A stretch of DNA of 64,000 nucleotides, taken from the NCBI GenBank assembly GCA_015832175.1, contig WJXW01000014.1, forward strand, positions 124,001 through 188,000. Reading direction: 5' to 3'. Positions 46,274-57,701 of this stretch are shown here, in pieces. This stretch comes from Paraphaeosphaeria minitans. Lineage: Eukaryota; Ascomycota; Dothideomycetes; Pleosporales; Didymosphaeriaceae. Positions within the stretch are counted from its first letter, which is position 1. Each line of letters begins with the position of its first letter. Below the pieces are notes generated by a model, which saw nothing but the letters and a program-made list of their open reading frames with translations, was not told the DNA's origin and ran no database searches. The position numbers were made by a program, and so were the translations under genes.

Positions 46274-46646
46274 CCCGTGGACAAATCTGACAGCGGAGAT
46301 GGTTTGTGAGATTGCATTTGAAAATTGAATCTAGCGAGGTTGCTCAACATACGAGGAACGGAGGATCCGGCGTTACTATTGATATACCCTTTCCTCTTTT
46401 TTGTTAATCCTACGAGTTCATGTCTATTGCGATTTCGGGCAACATTTTCTTTTTTTCTTCTTCCCTAGTCTGGGCCATGTTCACGTTCACAGAAGAAAAG
46501 TCCGACGTCTGAGAGTGCAAAGTGTCAATGGCCATTGCATATACACAGGAGCTAAACTATGAACTAGAACGAAAACATCCCAAGCAACATTACCGGATCA
46601 ACACCACAGAATCTCCACGACTTCGACGGATCGGATCGGATCGGAT

Positions 46647-48589
46647 CTACACCGACCTCTCCCCCTCGGACTCGTACTTAGAAGGCCCTTCCTTCTCGGC
46701 CTCCCGCGCAGCCACACCATCCGTTCTGCCAATCGATGCGCGACGCGTCCAGTACGCCTCATCGCGAGTATTCCTGTCCAAGTACCCCGGTGGGACCCAT
46801 TTGCTGCTCCTCCAAGCAGTGAGGCCAGGTTCCTGGTACATGGTATCCACGTTCTCCAGAGACAGCGACTTTGTCTCGTACATGAAGAACCATACGATGA
46901 GCGCAGCGGCGAGGTTGCACCCGAAGAATACAAAGCCGAAGGCGTAACCGATCCCATCGTTGGCGAACGGGGTGAGGAAACCGATGAGGAAGTTGCCTGC
47001 TGTGCGTCAGACCAAGTACGGAGGTGAGCAGTGAGTGGACCGCGACGTACCGAGCCAATTCCCTGCGGTCGCGAGCGAGGCCTGCTTTGCGCGTGTGCGA
47101 AGCGGGAACGTCTCTCCAATGACTACCCAGGCGAACGGTCCCCAGGTCATGGCAAACGACGCGATGAACATGCACGCTGCTACGATCATGACGATGCCGG
47201 AGCTGGTGTGTTCGGTCGGTGGCCGCGCGACACCTACAGCAGCGAAGATGAGCAGCCAGGCAGCCTGCCACAGAGCTCCGAAGAACATGGGTGTTCGGCG
47301 ACCGAGCCGCTCGACAATGTACAGTCCGGGGAAGGTCATGACGACGTTGACAGCGCCGAGGATGAGCTGCACCATGATCGGGTCCTCGATGCCGGCTGAT
47401 TCGAAGATGGTCGCACCATACTGTCATTGCGTGTCAGTCAAGGGCATGTTCGGACTATGAAGGCAACGTACGTAGAAGAAGTAGTTGACACCCGTCCACT
47501 GCTGCAGGAAATGAATCGCACAACCCAACAACGTCCTGTACACGAGCTTCGGAATGAAGGACGGCTTTCCGGTAAAGCACTCCAACCACGTTCCCTGTCC
47601 CGCCTGGTTCTGCTCCTCAATCGATGCCTGCATCTCCTCAAAATCGCTCATGACGAGCTTGTTGTGCGGATCATGCTTCATGCCACGCAGCCTCGCCAGG
47701 GCTATCCTCGAGCCATCCCAATCCCCACGGCCCGCAAGCCATCGCGGCGACTCGGGCGAGAAAAGGATGCCGATACCCAGCGGGAGCGAAAATGCAATGC
47801 CCAGCCCAATCACGATGCGCCACGACGCATCGTCCTCTTGAAAAGAGCGTACGCCGTAATTGATCGCGTTGGAAACAAGTATACCGATGGTGATCATGAG
47901 CTGGTAGCTCGCCACCACAGCGCCTCGGATCTCGCGCGGGCAGCACTCGGATTGGAACATGGGTACGCCGACAGAGAGATTGCCTACGCCCAGACCAGCA
48001 ACGAAACGCCCCATCATGAGATGCACCCAAGACCTCATCGAGGTGATCTGGATGATGTTTCCGATGATGAAGATGCCAACGCCGAAGCTGAGACTGCGGC
48101 GGCGCCCCCACCAGTCGGCCGTGTAAGCGCCCGAGAGCGCGCCGATGAGCGTACCGATGGACATGAGGGAGACAACGAGGGAGGAGATGATGGTATCGAA
48201 TTCTTTGGAACCATCCGGTTGGGTTTGCCCGAAGCGGTCTTTGAAATCCGTGAACAAGAGTAAGCCGGATATTTGGCTACAGCGGGATTAGTTACTTTAC
48301 TGCATTGCTTTTGGATATGGTCGGAGCCTACCCAGTATCGTAACCACTGATCCACGCGAAGAGTCCAAGTCAGCTTTGATCAGGCGCGCTTCAAGCTCGA
48401 TCGATACGCACAATAAGAAACCGCCTATCGACGTGACCGCCCCCAGCATCACGGCTTCGATCCCGCAGTCTGCGCCATTCACTCGCACGGATCTATCCAC
48501 TCGTTAGCATACAGCTGCTTTCAAGATGCTACCTACTAAACATCCAATAAAAAAATAAAAAATAAAACTCACAGCTTTCCTAGACCCAT
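46647..48589 (-). CDS. MFS sugar (hexose) transporter
   Basis: Six exons: 48589..48573, 48492..48412, 48346..48332, 48276..47472, 47420..47051 and 46996..46647, 545 residues. Features of the sugar porter family: the TM1 motif GGFLFGYDTGQISGLL (split over three exons), the GRR loop between TM2 and TM3, RFVAGLGVGNLSVGVPMFQSE, PESPRWL in the central loop, QQWTGVNYFFYYG in TM7, and the closing ETKSLSLENVDTMY. Twelve membrane spans fit the length. It resembles high-affinity fungal glucose/hexose permeases; the sugar is not proven. Exon 3 is a 15-base micro-exon coding for the GYDTG core. A (CGGAT)n repeat sits directly past the stop (46628-46646). Confidence 0.93.
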
Positions 48590-50022
48590 CTTTGCAATCT
48601 TCTAGGTACCTACACCACAATCTATATCGCAAAAAAGGCGTCCCCCAACCGATCCAGAAAACCTGCCTTCTTTATACCTACACAGCACCCCCTCACCAAC
48701 CCACCATCCTGACGTCTCCTCGTCGCGGCATCGGTCATGCCCAGCCCCCGCCGAGCTCGCGTCGCGCTTAGCCGTACGTCATCTCCGTCTCCAAGCAGAG
48801 CCTCATCTTGGCCCGTCTACGTAGTGTCGAACCCCAAGCAAACACGCGCACGACCAGCCGTCATTCGCCCAAAGCTGTGGTGGGATAGTCTAGTGTGCGC
48901 AGCGGATGCTCGAGCGGTGTTGGCGATTGCTGGGTGGGGAGTCAGGTGGACTCGGGTGGGGCGGCTGGGGGAGCTCACTGGGCGTTTGATGATAGACTCG
49001 GTACTTACCGTACGGATGCAACGGCTTTCTGGGACGTGGGCGGAGGGCTTGGGTGTCGGGGCGTGGGGCTGTGTTGACGTGTTTGCTGGGCGCTTTTTGT
49101 GGTGGGTAAGGGCTTGGGTGGGCTTGGGTTTTTAGGTACTGAGGTAGACTATGAGTATGCATTCTCTGATGCGAATCGTGCAAATTCGATGGTTTGGCTT
49201 TGTACCCTTTCGGAAGTTTCGTCTGCCATTGTAATCATACTTCGATGAGGTACGCGCTATGTGTTCACACCCGAAGCACTGTCTTGTAGCTTCTTTTGCG
49301 AGGGCGGAACTGGCGAGTGCATCTTGCATGCAGGGCTCGAAGTATCTCGTTCTTGTGTCGATCTTTCAGCTCATGTATGAGCATTGCGTAGAGACCTTAG
49401 CACAGCTTCTCTTGTTCGGTCAGTTCTGATCTTCGCGCCATATTCTCGTCGCCCAGCTGCCTCCCCGCATCTTTCAGCTCCTGGGTCTCAAGCGTGCATT
49501 GGCGTTCAAGCTTCCAAACGAATTGGCCACAAATCTTGATCGACCATTTGCTCTGCATCCAGCTCGTCATACAGCTCTTTAAATCTTCAGCTCAAGCTCT
49601 GTCTAATCAGTATCAATCCCCCATGAACTATCCTCCTCAAGCTGTTTAACAGTCTCGCCGTGATCGTCCCACGCCATTCCAAATCCATTAAATCCATTCC
49701 GAACGTCCTTGACGCAGCCATTATCCTTCTCAAGTCCCCGTCAGCAGTTTTCTTGCGTGACTGACCGCCGAGGTTGCTTCGCCCTTCGACTGTCCAGCAG
49801 TGGGAATGCTCCATGATATTCTTCGCTCCCCGCCCGATGAAGGTGGTGTACTCGTGGACAGGCTGAGTCTATCCCATCACCGTTCGTACGACTGGTCGTA
49901 GGTGCATGGTGATGCTTTGCCAAGGAGTTGATAACAACCTTTGGGACGTTAAATACGCGCAGAAACTCTGCAAGGAAACTTATACCTTGTAATTTCTTGT
50001 GCATGGATGAGTTGGGCTCTGT
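48590..50022. other. Intergenic, no gene recognised
   Basis: The promoter of the sugar transporter should lie at 48590-48800. Open frames on both strands at 48740-49130 and 49590-50030 have no domain that I recognise. The latter could be a decayed gene but cannot be supported. Confidence 0.45.
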
Positions 50023-50398
50023 TAGCACGGCTAATGTATGGTACAGTGCGGAGCGTACTTATGTACGTACAGTGAATTGATGTAGTAGTACCTATAGATT
50101 ATTTTTGTTAGTGTACACAATAGAAGTACGTGACGTCTATCTTAACAAAAGTTCTTCAAGATCATTTTTAGGCTTTTTGTTTTTTTGTTCTTTAGTAACT
50201 TTACGCTGGTTACAGGAATACTATTTACCTTCTTGATAAGGTAATATGAATATATAGACCAGCACATACCACTACTATGAGTGTACAGAGCGTACTTTAG
50301 GTAATTCTTGTTGTCCTGTACGTACGTATTTTACTGTGGGACCCGTACGTACCCACATAAGGTCCGCACAGACAATGTACTGTACGTTGGCCGTGCTG
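50023..50398. mobile_element. hAT-like MITE, 376 bases
   Basis: The left end starts TAGCACGGCTAA and the right end, reversed, starts CAGCACGGCCAA. The ends then share GTACA, GTGCGGA, CTTATGT and ACGTAC words in the same order over about 50 bases. The flanks are GGCTCTGT (50015-50022) and GGCTCAGT (50399-50406), an eight-base target duplication with one mismatch. CAG/TAG termini and eight-base duplications are the marks of hAT transposons. No transposase fits in the length, so it is non-autonomous. Confidence 0.7.
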
Positions 50399-50568
50399 GG
50401 CTCAGTCGTGGACGCTTCGCCAGCGGATGACCTTGCATAAATGCTAGCAGTGTCCATACGGCCCTGCATGGTATTTGAAGCTCCAAGAAAGCAATACTGG
50501 TTTTTTCTCTCAAGTGGTCTGGAACGGTGCATTCTTCCTACTTGCTATCTCTCATTGCCACAGGTATT

Positions 50569-51931
50569 TCAGTGAATGCTGACCCCTTTGACGCCCTCAA
50601 AAAGATCGTCCTCGCGCACCAACACTTCTCTGTTCAGATCCTTCTTGCTGACGCTGGGAATGCCCGCGATGTGCAGCGTCAATTCGAGGTCGCCAATTAA
50701 GCTCTTCAGCACGTGGGTCACGCCGCCTTCGCCTCCCAGCGTCAACCCATGTACGTACGGTCTTCCAACCAGCACGCAGTCTGCGCCTAGCGCAAGCGCT
50801 TTCGCGATGTCCGCTCCGCATCTTATGCTGCTGTCGAAGAAGATCTTCAACTTGTCGCCTACGGCATCGACAATGTGAGGAAGCATGCCTAAGCTGCTGT
50901 TGCCGCCATCCTGGAGAAGGTCAGTTCAATTCAGAGAAAGAGAAGGGGGAACGGCGCTAAAGTATCCTAATCCCACGTACCTGCTGGCGACCTCCATGGT
51001 TGCTAACAACAACACCCTGAACGCCAATTTTGGCGGCTTTATTTGCGTCGCCAACTGTCTGGATACCCTTGAGCACTATCGGTCCGTCCCAATGCTCTTG
51101 TAAGAACTTTACATCTTCCCAACCGAGACTGAAGCCATTAAAGATAGTGCGCATCCAGCCAGCCGCCGCTTCGCCCATCTTCTCCTCGACCTCAACACCG
51201 TGCTGCTCCTTGAATTTCTTGCGATACACCGGATCGGAGAAGCCAAGCGCGACACCGATCTGATCAGCTCGTAGGAATGGGTTGCAGCCGTTGTCCATGT
51301 CCGAGGGTCTCCAACCTAGAAGATACGTATCCAGTGTGACGAAGAGAGTAGTGTAGCCTGCCTTCTTCGCGCGCTGCAGGAGCGAAATGGTTATGTCGTC
51401 GTTTTGGCGATTGGGCCAGTACAGCTGATACCACCGCTGACCATCCTCACCGTTCGCCGCGGCAACATCCTCGATACTTGTACTGGCGGCTGTGCTGAGA
51501 ATATACGGAATCGCCTCTTTGGCCGCAGCCTTTGTCGCAGCGACTTCACCTTCGGGATTGAAGATCCTCAGCACGCCGACGGGCGCCATCGCCATTGGGA
51601 CCTGCAGCTTCTCGCCAAAGATCTCGGTCGTCAGGTCAGGGAATTGCCTGTGGCCTGTTAACCTCTTGGGCACGATGCTCCATTTCTTGAACGCGGATTT
51701 GTTCTTGTCATCGGTCTCGCGTGAGCCAGCGGAGCCGTAGACATAGCCTTTGGATTCTGCGGACATGCGGTCACATGCTAGAGTTTCCCACTTCGAGGCC
51801 TGGAATGTGAGAGGCGGGTGTTCATACTGGAGCCCTTTTTGGTAAGTGTCCATCTCGTAGTCGTAGGCATCTTGCTGAGGCTTGTGGTCCGAGAACCGAG
51901 CGCGGTGTTGTGCTGCTTGCTCTTGCGTCAT
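50569..51931 (-). CDS. FMN-dependent 2-hydroxyacid dehydrogenase (lactate oxidase/monooxygenase type)
   Basis: Two exons: 51931..50981 and 50910..50569 (intron 70 bases, phase 0), 430 residues. The FMN-dependent alpha-hydroxyacid dehydrogenase TIM barrel covers the protein: PMAMAPVG near residue 112, STAASTSIEDVA, WYQLYWP, the catalytic His segment VVSNHGGRQ just before the intron, DGGNSS after it, and the phosphate-binding IRCGADIAKALALGAD...GRPYV near the C-terminus. There is no cytochrome b5 domain, so it is not the Cyb2 type. The layout suits soluble lactate 2-monooxygenase-like or glycolate-oxidase-like fungal enzymes. No mitochondrial presequence or peroxisomal SKL end is seen. It is the first gene of a possible catabolic group reaching to 57.7 kb. 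Confidence 0.92.
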
Positions 51932-52395
51932 GTTGTTTTCTTGTGGTGAAGTGGTTCCTGGTTTATGGGCTGGTCGTTACTCGAAAAATGGTTTGTTGAT
52001 AACATGCCAGTGGCAAGATTCTGCCCTGGCGGCCTTTGACCTGCATATATACTGCCTTTCCCTTTGCATATGTACGTAATTCTGCGTAGAAGCCGGAACT
52101 GCCCGGGCGCTGATGACGCAGACCTACAATTCGTCTCCTTTCACCGTGTCGTATATAAGACTGATCCTCTCATGTAGGCATATTCAAAGGAGTACTCGCG
52201 ACGATTATATTCCTTGCCCAGAAACGACTGCCAAGATATAAAGCCTCATGAGCGTCCCGTTTCCGTGGCTGAACGGTATGTGCAGTTAGCTTCCGTCGAC
52301 GTCATTGTTTTGAAAGCCCAACCCAATGATAACGCGCTGTCAAAAGTGGACACCCGCAGCATCGTGATGGGTGTTGGGACAGCATCGCAATCACA
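51932..52395. other. Promoter side of the FMN dehydrogenase
   Basis: No gene recognised. A TATA-like TATATAAG word in the region (about 52150) lies on the plus strand and may be fortuitous. Confidence 0.4.
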
Positions 52396-52399
52396 GCTG

Positions 52400-53329
52400 T
52401 GTCAGGCAGCTTCTTGATCGATCTTCTCCCTCTTCGCCATAATCTCCGACCCCGTCTCTTTCAATCCAAGCCGACCCACCCATTTCATCCGTACTCCACC
52501 AACCACACCCTGGTGCTATTAGCAACCGGGGAATACTCAGGCTTTTACAGCGGGAACGGCCGCGCGATCCTCGATCATACCTAGCAACCGTTTCCTGCAC
52601 TTCCAGACCCTCAAACGCCGAATCGTCCATCGAAAATGGCGGGCTCCATCCCCAGGCATCAAACAGCTGCATGTAGGATACAATGTCCTTCGGACAGTTC
52701 ATGACAGATTCTCGCATCGATTGATCGAGTTCTGCATCCCCGCCGGGTATGCGGCCGTCCGCAGCGCATGCATTATCCCAGAGTCGTGCGTGGATATGGC
52801 AGGAATCCATGCATGAGGTTCGGCCTTTTTACTTTATTCGTTATGTGTAGACTGTCCTGCTAGATAGAATTGTGTCGCGCGGATGCGACAGCTTCGTAAG
52901 CGTTGGCTATGTTGTAATGTGCGGCGAGGTCGGCCAGGGCTTGAAGCTCGCTGACGATGAGCTTCTCGTCGCTGGTCGAGACGGGCAGGAACGTAGACGG
53001 AACTTGGATGATTTTTGTGCCTAGACCGAGGGCCGCATCTGTCCATTCTTGCGCCTGGTTCAGGCGTTTTGAAAGCAGGATTTTGATGTTTCCTCGGAAA
53101 TTCTTCAAAGCACTTACCTACCTTTCATTAGGATAGGTACTAAGTGCTCTGTGGTGATAGAACATGTCTGTTGCGCTGACTCAATTGTTGACTGCGAATG
53201 TGATGCTGCATATCGGAGGAGCTCATTCTACATCAATTCAAAGCCCTGGAAGCCGTTTTCAGCCGCTGCCTGTGTCATGGGTTCGTGCGTGTGAGAAGGG
53301 TGCTTTCCCAACGATACCGATGCCACGGC
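52400..53329 (-). pseudogene. 3-dehydroshikimate dehydratase-like (qa-4 type) pseudogene
   Basis: Pieces of one TIM-barrel protein can be followed over several frames on the minus strand. An N-terminal strand (ASVSLGKHPSHT) lies near 53320, then AENGFQGFELM near 53250. A middle part (QVPSTFLP; LADLAAHYNIANAYEAVAS) spans 53060-52880. CHIHARLW...ADGRIPGG is near 52800-52740, and VEYG-NGWVGLD near 52470. The order fits fungal 3-dehydroshikimate dehydratases and related xylose-isomerase-like sugar epimerases. Two stops are TAG where Trp would be expected (53230..53228 and 52862..52860), as RIP would give, and at least two frameshifts are present. The gene is dead. In quinate catabolism the living enzyme makes protocatechuate. 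Confidence 0.75.
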
Positions 53330-53517
53330 CTACTTGATGTCCTTACTCGCTTTCATGGTGTAAACGTTCATTTATTCAAGTCTAAGCGTTAAGCGTCCTG
53401 CGTGCAAAGGCACGCCAACCGTCTATATGACTCCGGAGCAATGCGCTCATATCTGATTTCTCACCGGTGTTCGCACCCGTGCGACCCCTCCGTCGGATAT
53501 CGCTGACCATTCGTAAA

Positions 53518-54516
53518 CTAGAAACTGAGACAACCGCCATCGATCTTGAGGAAAGAACCCGTGATGAACTTTGAATCCTCATGACCTAGGAACGCGACAA
53601 CACTGGAGACATCGTGCGTCTGTGCAAATCGACCCAATGGCATAGCCTGTTTGAGCTCCTCCAGTTGCTCCTCAGTCCAGGCTTCCCGGAACATGGGCGA
53701 CTCGACGCCGCTGGGGTGGATCGTGTTGACTCTGATGCCGTCGGGTCCAAGCTCGTTTGCAGCGGTGAGTGCGAGACCCCGCAACGCGAATTTGGAGGCC
53801 GAGTAGACGCTGAGACCTGGTGTACCCCGGAGACCGGCGATGGAAGAAGTCAAGATGATAGAACCTCCATTGCCGAGGTCCTTCATCGCCTTGCCCACAT
53901 GCTTGAGTCCTAAGAATGCTACAATATTGTGTGAGTACTATGTTGAACGCATGGTAGGATGCGAAAAAGCCACCATTTAGGTATAGCCCCCGCAGAACGT
54001 ACCCGACTTAACGTTGATCCCCATCACTTCGTCGTACCGCTCCTCGTTGGTCTCCAACAGCGGGGTGGCCTGGTAACTGATACCGGCGTTCAAGAATGCA
54101 ATGTCTACTCTCTTGAACATCTTCAGTGTCCGCTCGACGGCGCCAATCACGTCCTCCTCTTTTGCCGCATCGCCCACGACGGTCAGTACTCGTGATGAGG
54201 CGATCTCGCCTGTGAAGAGAGCATCCTTGAGGGTAACAAGCGCTTGTTCTAGGGCGTCGAAGCTGATGTCCATCAACGTGACATTTGCGCCCTCACGGAT
54301 GAGCCGCGCCGCAGTCTCAACGCCAATCTTACCGCCTCCACCTGTGATGAAAGCGACCTTGTTGGCAAGGCGATGGGTCGCAAGCGGGACACGGAAATAG
54401 CCCGTGGGGTTCCTCTGGAGTCTGGGCGTGTTAAGCGGCTCCACGCCGATGCCTGGAGTTCCGGGGGTGTTCATGCCGGTCGCCATCGTGTGTCGTTTGT
54501 CCAGAAGTGGGTTCAT
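53518..54516 (-). CDS. Short-chain dehydrogenase/reductase
   Basis: Two exons: 54516..54003 and 53918..53518 (intron 84 bases), 304 residues. Classical Rossmann-fold SDR: cofactor loop TGGGGKIG (58-65), NAG (143-145), catalytic S197, Y210 and K214 (YSASK), and HPSGVESPM after strand six. The N-terminal ~45 residues before the fold are unusual and Pro/Thr rich; a second Met at residue 11 is an alternative start. Asp after strand two (MDIS) suggests NAD(H) rather than NADP(H). The substrate is unknown. It lies between a dead dehydroshikimate dehydratase and a dead sugar/quinate-type permease and seems to be one of the intact survivors of that group. Confidence 0.92.
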
Positions 54517-55214
54517 AGAGCTGTAGGTCTTGCGGCGAAGCTGCGTGGGGTGTCTTTATCAATGCTGCACCTGTATTTTCGTCACGTTTTGAAGATTTTC
54601 AGTTTTGGAGGGTCCCGGGAGTAGTGGCTCCACCTAGCTGCCCACCGTCGTTCCACCGATTCGTTGCGTCACCAAACAGCGCATCTCATCTAATCATTCC
54701 AAAGGCCAATACTGGAGCTCGCATCTCACCGGTAGCATATTCCTGCGTAGCGCGGCACGCCGATTCCGTCGAGACCTGCCTGATCCGATTTCGCTCGGCA
54801 ACCGGCAGGCACGTGACATCTCCGCAGTCGTGATCCTGCGCTAGGAGGACACTGAATCAAGTAGTTTGCCTGACTGTGGGGAAGAAGAAGCCGGCCCCGT
54901 GGGCAGGAAAATGTAATTTTGGGGAGAAGCTCTTCAATGACTTGATGGTTAGGATACAAAGGAAGGGCAGTATAAACAATTCTATCCGTCACGGGAAGCG
55001 CCGGCCAATCAGAGAAGTTCTGTCACTCCAGCCTAGCCTCTCATTGGTCGACGATCGGTAAGCGTTTCACGTGACGGAGAGAATCGTTGATTCTGCCCTT
55101 TGGCGGGAGCCAGCAGCGGGTGGCTGACTGTTGCCATTGCTTCTTCCAACGTCGCGATGATTGGGATCTCGCTCGAGGATAGCGATTGAAAAGGCGATCG
55201 TTGCGGTAGCACAG
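54517..55214. other. Intergenic, divergent promoter region
   Basis: Shared upstream region of the SDR (-) and the MFS relic (+). No gene recognised. CACGTGAC occurs near 54810 and 55070; such E-box words are common and unproven. Confidence 0.4.
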
Positions 55215-56370
55215 ATGAAGACCTCTTTCGCGCTGAAGGGGGATGCATGTGTGCATTCAGACCTTCTCAAGGAAATATATGGAGCGCGGCCGTACATTCT
55301 TGCCTTTTCGGCACCATTGGCAAGTGGTTTTCATTGAGACTTTCATTCAGATTTGTCTGACAATCAATCGATCAGGCTTCAGCAATGTACGGCTATGATG
55401 GGTAGCGCGTTCATCGGCACTACCTACGCTTGCATTCCCCTCTTTCAAACACCGTTTCGGCCTGGACACCGTCTCTCCAAAGGAGCTGACCCAGCTCTCC
55501 TTCAACATAGTATCCACATTTTAAGCTGGTGCATTTTTGGCGCCATTCTCGGGGTTTCTCGCCGAGCGATGGGACCGTAAGACTACCATTACCTATGGGT
55601 GGAGGAGCGCTTTTCATAGTGGGCGCTCGATTGATGCTGCACGGCACGCTGTCTCCACGCTGAACGTGCGCTTACTGGACTAGCCGTGGGTGAACATCCA
55701 CTATGATTCCGATCTACATCGCAGAATGCAGTCCTGCATCAAACAGAGGTCGCCTCGCCGGCATCTTCGAAATCATGCTGCAGATCATGCTTGTCCTCGG
55801 CTTCTGGCTCAATTAGGTAGGTATGGTGTAGCGAGAAATATTTCTGGGAAGCCCGACAAACAATGTCATAATCCATTCACAGGGCAGTTCATTACTGCTG
55901 GCCTGCTGCTCATTAGCATGCCATTCATCCTCGAGTCCCCCTGTTGGCTCGTCAGCAAGAGCCGCATCTTCCAAACGACGAAAGCCCTCTGCTGGGTGCG
56001 CAACTTGCCTGCCGAGCACATCTACATCGTGGCCGAGATAGAACATAACCTTTCGCTTGGCGGGCCGGGCATCCGCAATCCTGACCTCATTAGCGTGCTG
56101 CTCATGCTGTTGCTGCGAAACTTGACCGGAATCAATGCGACAAACTACGGTACTACAGCCCGACCATTCTGAAAGCTACCGGATACAATGGAACTTCCGT
56201 CGGTCTCCTTGCGACTGGGATCTCAAGATTACTGGCATCAATACGGCACATTCATCTTCTTCGGATCCCGCACGGCGGCCGCTTTAGTCTTTGCATACTT
56301 CATCATACTAGAGACGAAGGGTGTTGCCCTGGAAGATATGGACTGTGTGGAACTGGTGCGCCGAGTTTAG
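55215..56370 (+). pseudogene. MFS sugar/quinate-type permease pseudogene
   Basis: Starts with a plausible ATG at 55215 and the N-terminal segment IYGARPYILAFSA. A probable intron of about 59 bases leads to MYGYDGSAFIG near 55385. Further pieces in different frames include FLAERWDRK-like sequence near 55550-55580, IPIYIAECSPAS near 55710-55740 and ILESPCWLVSKSR near 55920-55970. RNLTGINATNY lies near 56115 and ILETKGVALEDMD near 56305. These are sugar-porter signatures in correct order. Frameshifts near 55400, a stop near 55518 and several later stops leave it non-functional. The closest feel is quinate or hexose permeases, but the substrate class is inference. Confidence 0.8.
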
Positions 56371-56705
56371 CGCGAGCTGTGAGAAAGCGTTACCATGAGG
56401 CGTGTTAGGCGGGCAGCAATAGCGTCACGATTGATCATGTGCAGGACAGGCAAAACGACGCATTGAGAGAAGCCAGTTTTTTATGGGTTGGTAAGATGGT
56501 GCTGCCACGAATATAAACACCGTAGATGTCGTGCATGCGACAGGTCAGCTTTTCCAGTCGCAGTCTTGCATCACAACCACTTCCAAGCAGAGTCATCAAG
56601 CCGAACGTTGTCACGACTCGAACACTAATGATAAAACGCGGTTTGGATTTAGCGAGAACGCTCACGGTCATATTAACCATCCGCAAACAACCACTCTATG
56701 GCCAC
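56371..56705. other. Intergenic between convergent MFS relic and esterase
   Basis: No gene recognised; probable 3' region of the esterase gene. Confidence 0.4.
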
Positions 56706-57701
56706 CTAAACCGTAAGATTCTGGAACGCAATCCTCGGCGCCCAATCCAGGAAGTAGTCAAGCCCATCAGCGATCGACACAATTCCTACCGCAGAATGGT
56801 CGCTGAACGGATACTCGTGCAGCTCGACATCCCTCAACTGCGTACTGTTCTTGATTTCGTTGTACAGCGCGTTGACATTGTTGGTCATGTTGGAAAACGC
56901 AATGAACGACGACCTGACCTCAAATTCCTCTTCTGTTTCGACTCGCCTCTTCACGGGGTTCTGCTCCCGACCGCCGTAGCTGAGTGCGACGGCAGGCTTG
57001 GTGCCATTTGTGCCCGAAGGATGCTTCAAAGAGCCCAGCTGGCTGAAAATGTAATTGTCGTTCCAGTACAGAGCTGGTGACGCGATAAGGAAGGTATCGA
57101 AGAGATCCGGACGGGCGATAAGCGCGTACGTCGCGAAAAGGCCAGCCATGGAGTGCCCGTGCAGCGCATCGCGGGAAAACTCGGTGTTAGGGAAGAGCTC
57201 GTGGCGGACCCAAGGCTTGAGGATTTCATCGATCCACGCCAGGAAATTTTCTGCATTTGAAGGGACACCAGGCTGATCAGGCATAGGGCAGGTTGCGCAG
57301 ACCGGAGGCTGATAGTCGTGGTATCGGCCTGTGCTGTAGGGTGAATCTGGAATGAGATCCGGATATCCTAGGCTGACGACGATGGTGTCGGGCATGGCGA
57401 ACTCCACGGGTCTCCGGTTTCGGACTGCCTGCGCGGCGATATTTCCTTGCGCGTTTCCATCGAGGACGTATCTGCGACAATGGTTAGCATCCTAACGTCA
57501 AGCGACAACTCTGGTGCGTGGGACTTACAACGTCTCAACAATGGCAGTGTCCTCTCTTGAGGTCCAGTTCAATGGCCAAGCGACTTCGATCTGATATTCC
57601 CACGTGCCATTGGAAGCATTCCAGAAGCCTAAGTTCGGGAGCACCGTCGACGGGAACGATGTGACGAGTGGCGTGAACGTCCAATTACCGAGCGCCAACA
57701 T
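56706..57701 (-). CDS. Esterase of the siderophore-esterase (IroE-like) family
   Basis: Two exons: 57701..57529 and 57471..56706 (intron 57 bases), 312 residues. Alpha/beta-hydrolase of the putative esterase family: YVLDGNA near 59, the long loop VVSLGYPDL, the nucleophile elbow GHSMAG with Ser165, and a C-terminal acid/His region (YPFSDHSAVGIVSI). This arrangement is shared with IroE/Fes-like hydrolases, and fungal homologues cleave intracellular siderophores such as triacetylfusarinine to release iron. No signal peptide is evident, so cytosolic action is likely. Siderophore specificity is inferred from the fold and must be treated as tentative. A TRI12-family transporter relic, a family that includes siderophore importers, lies 3 kb away. 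Confidence 0.85.

Noticed and set aside
49587..50028. Minus-strand frames possibly encoding a small protein
   Set aside because: Two overlapping short frames, no recognisable motif or splice sites, and one end runs into the hAT-like element.
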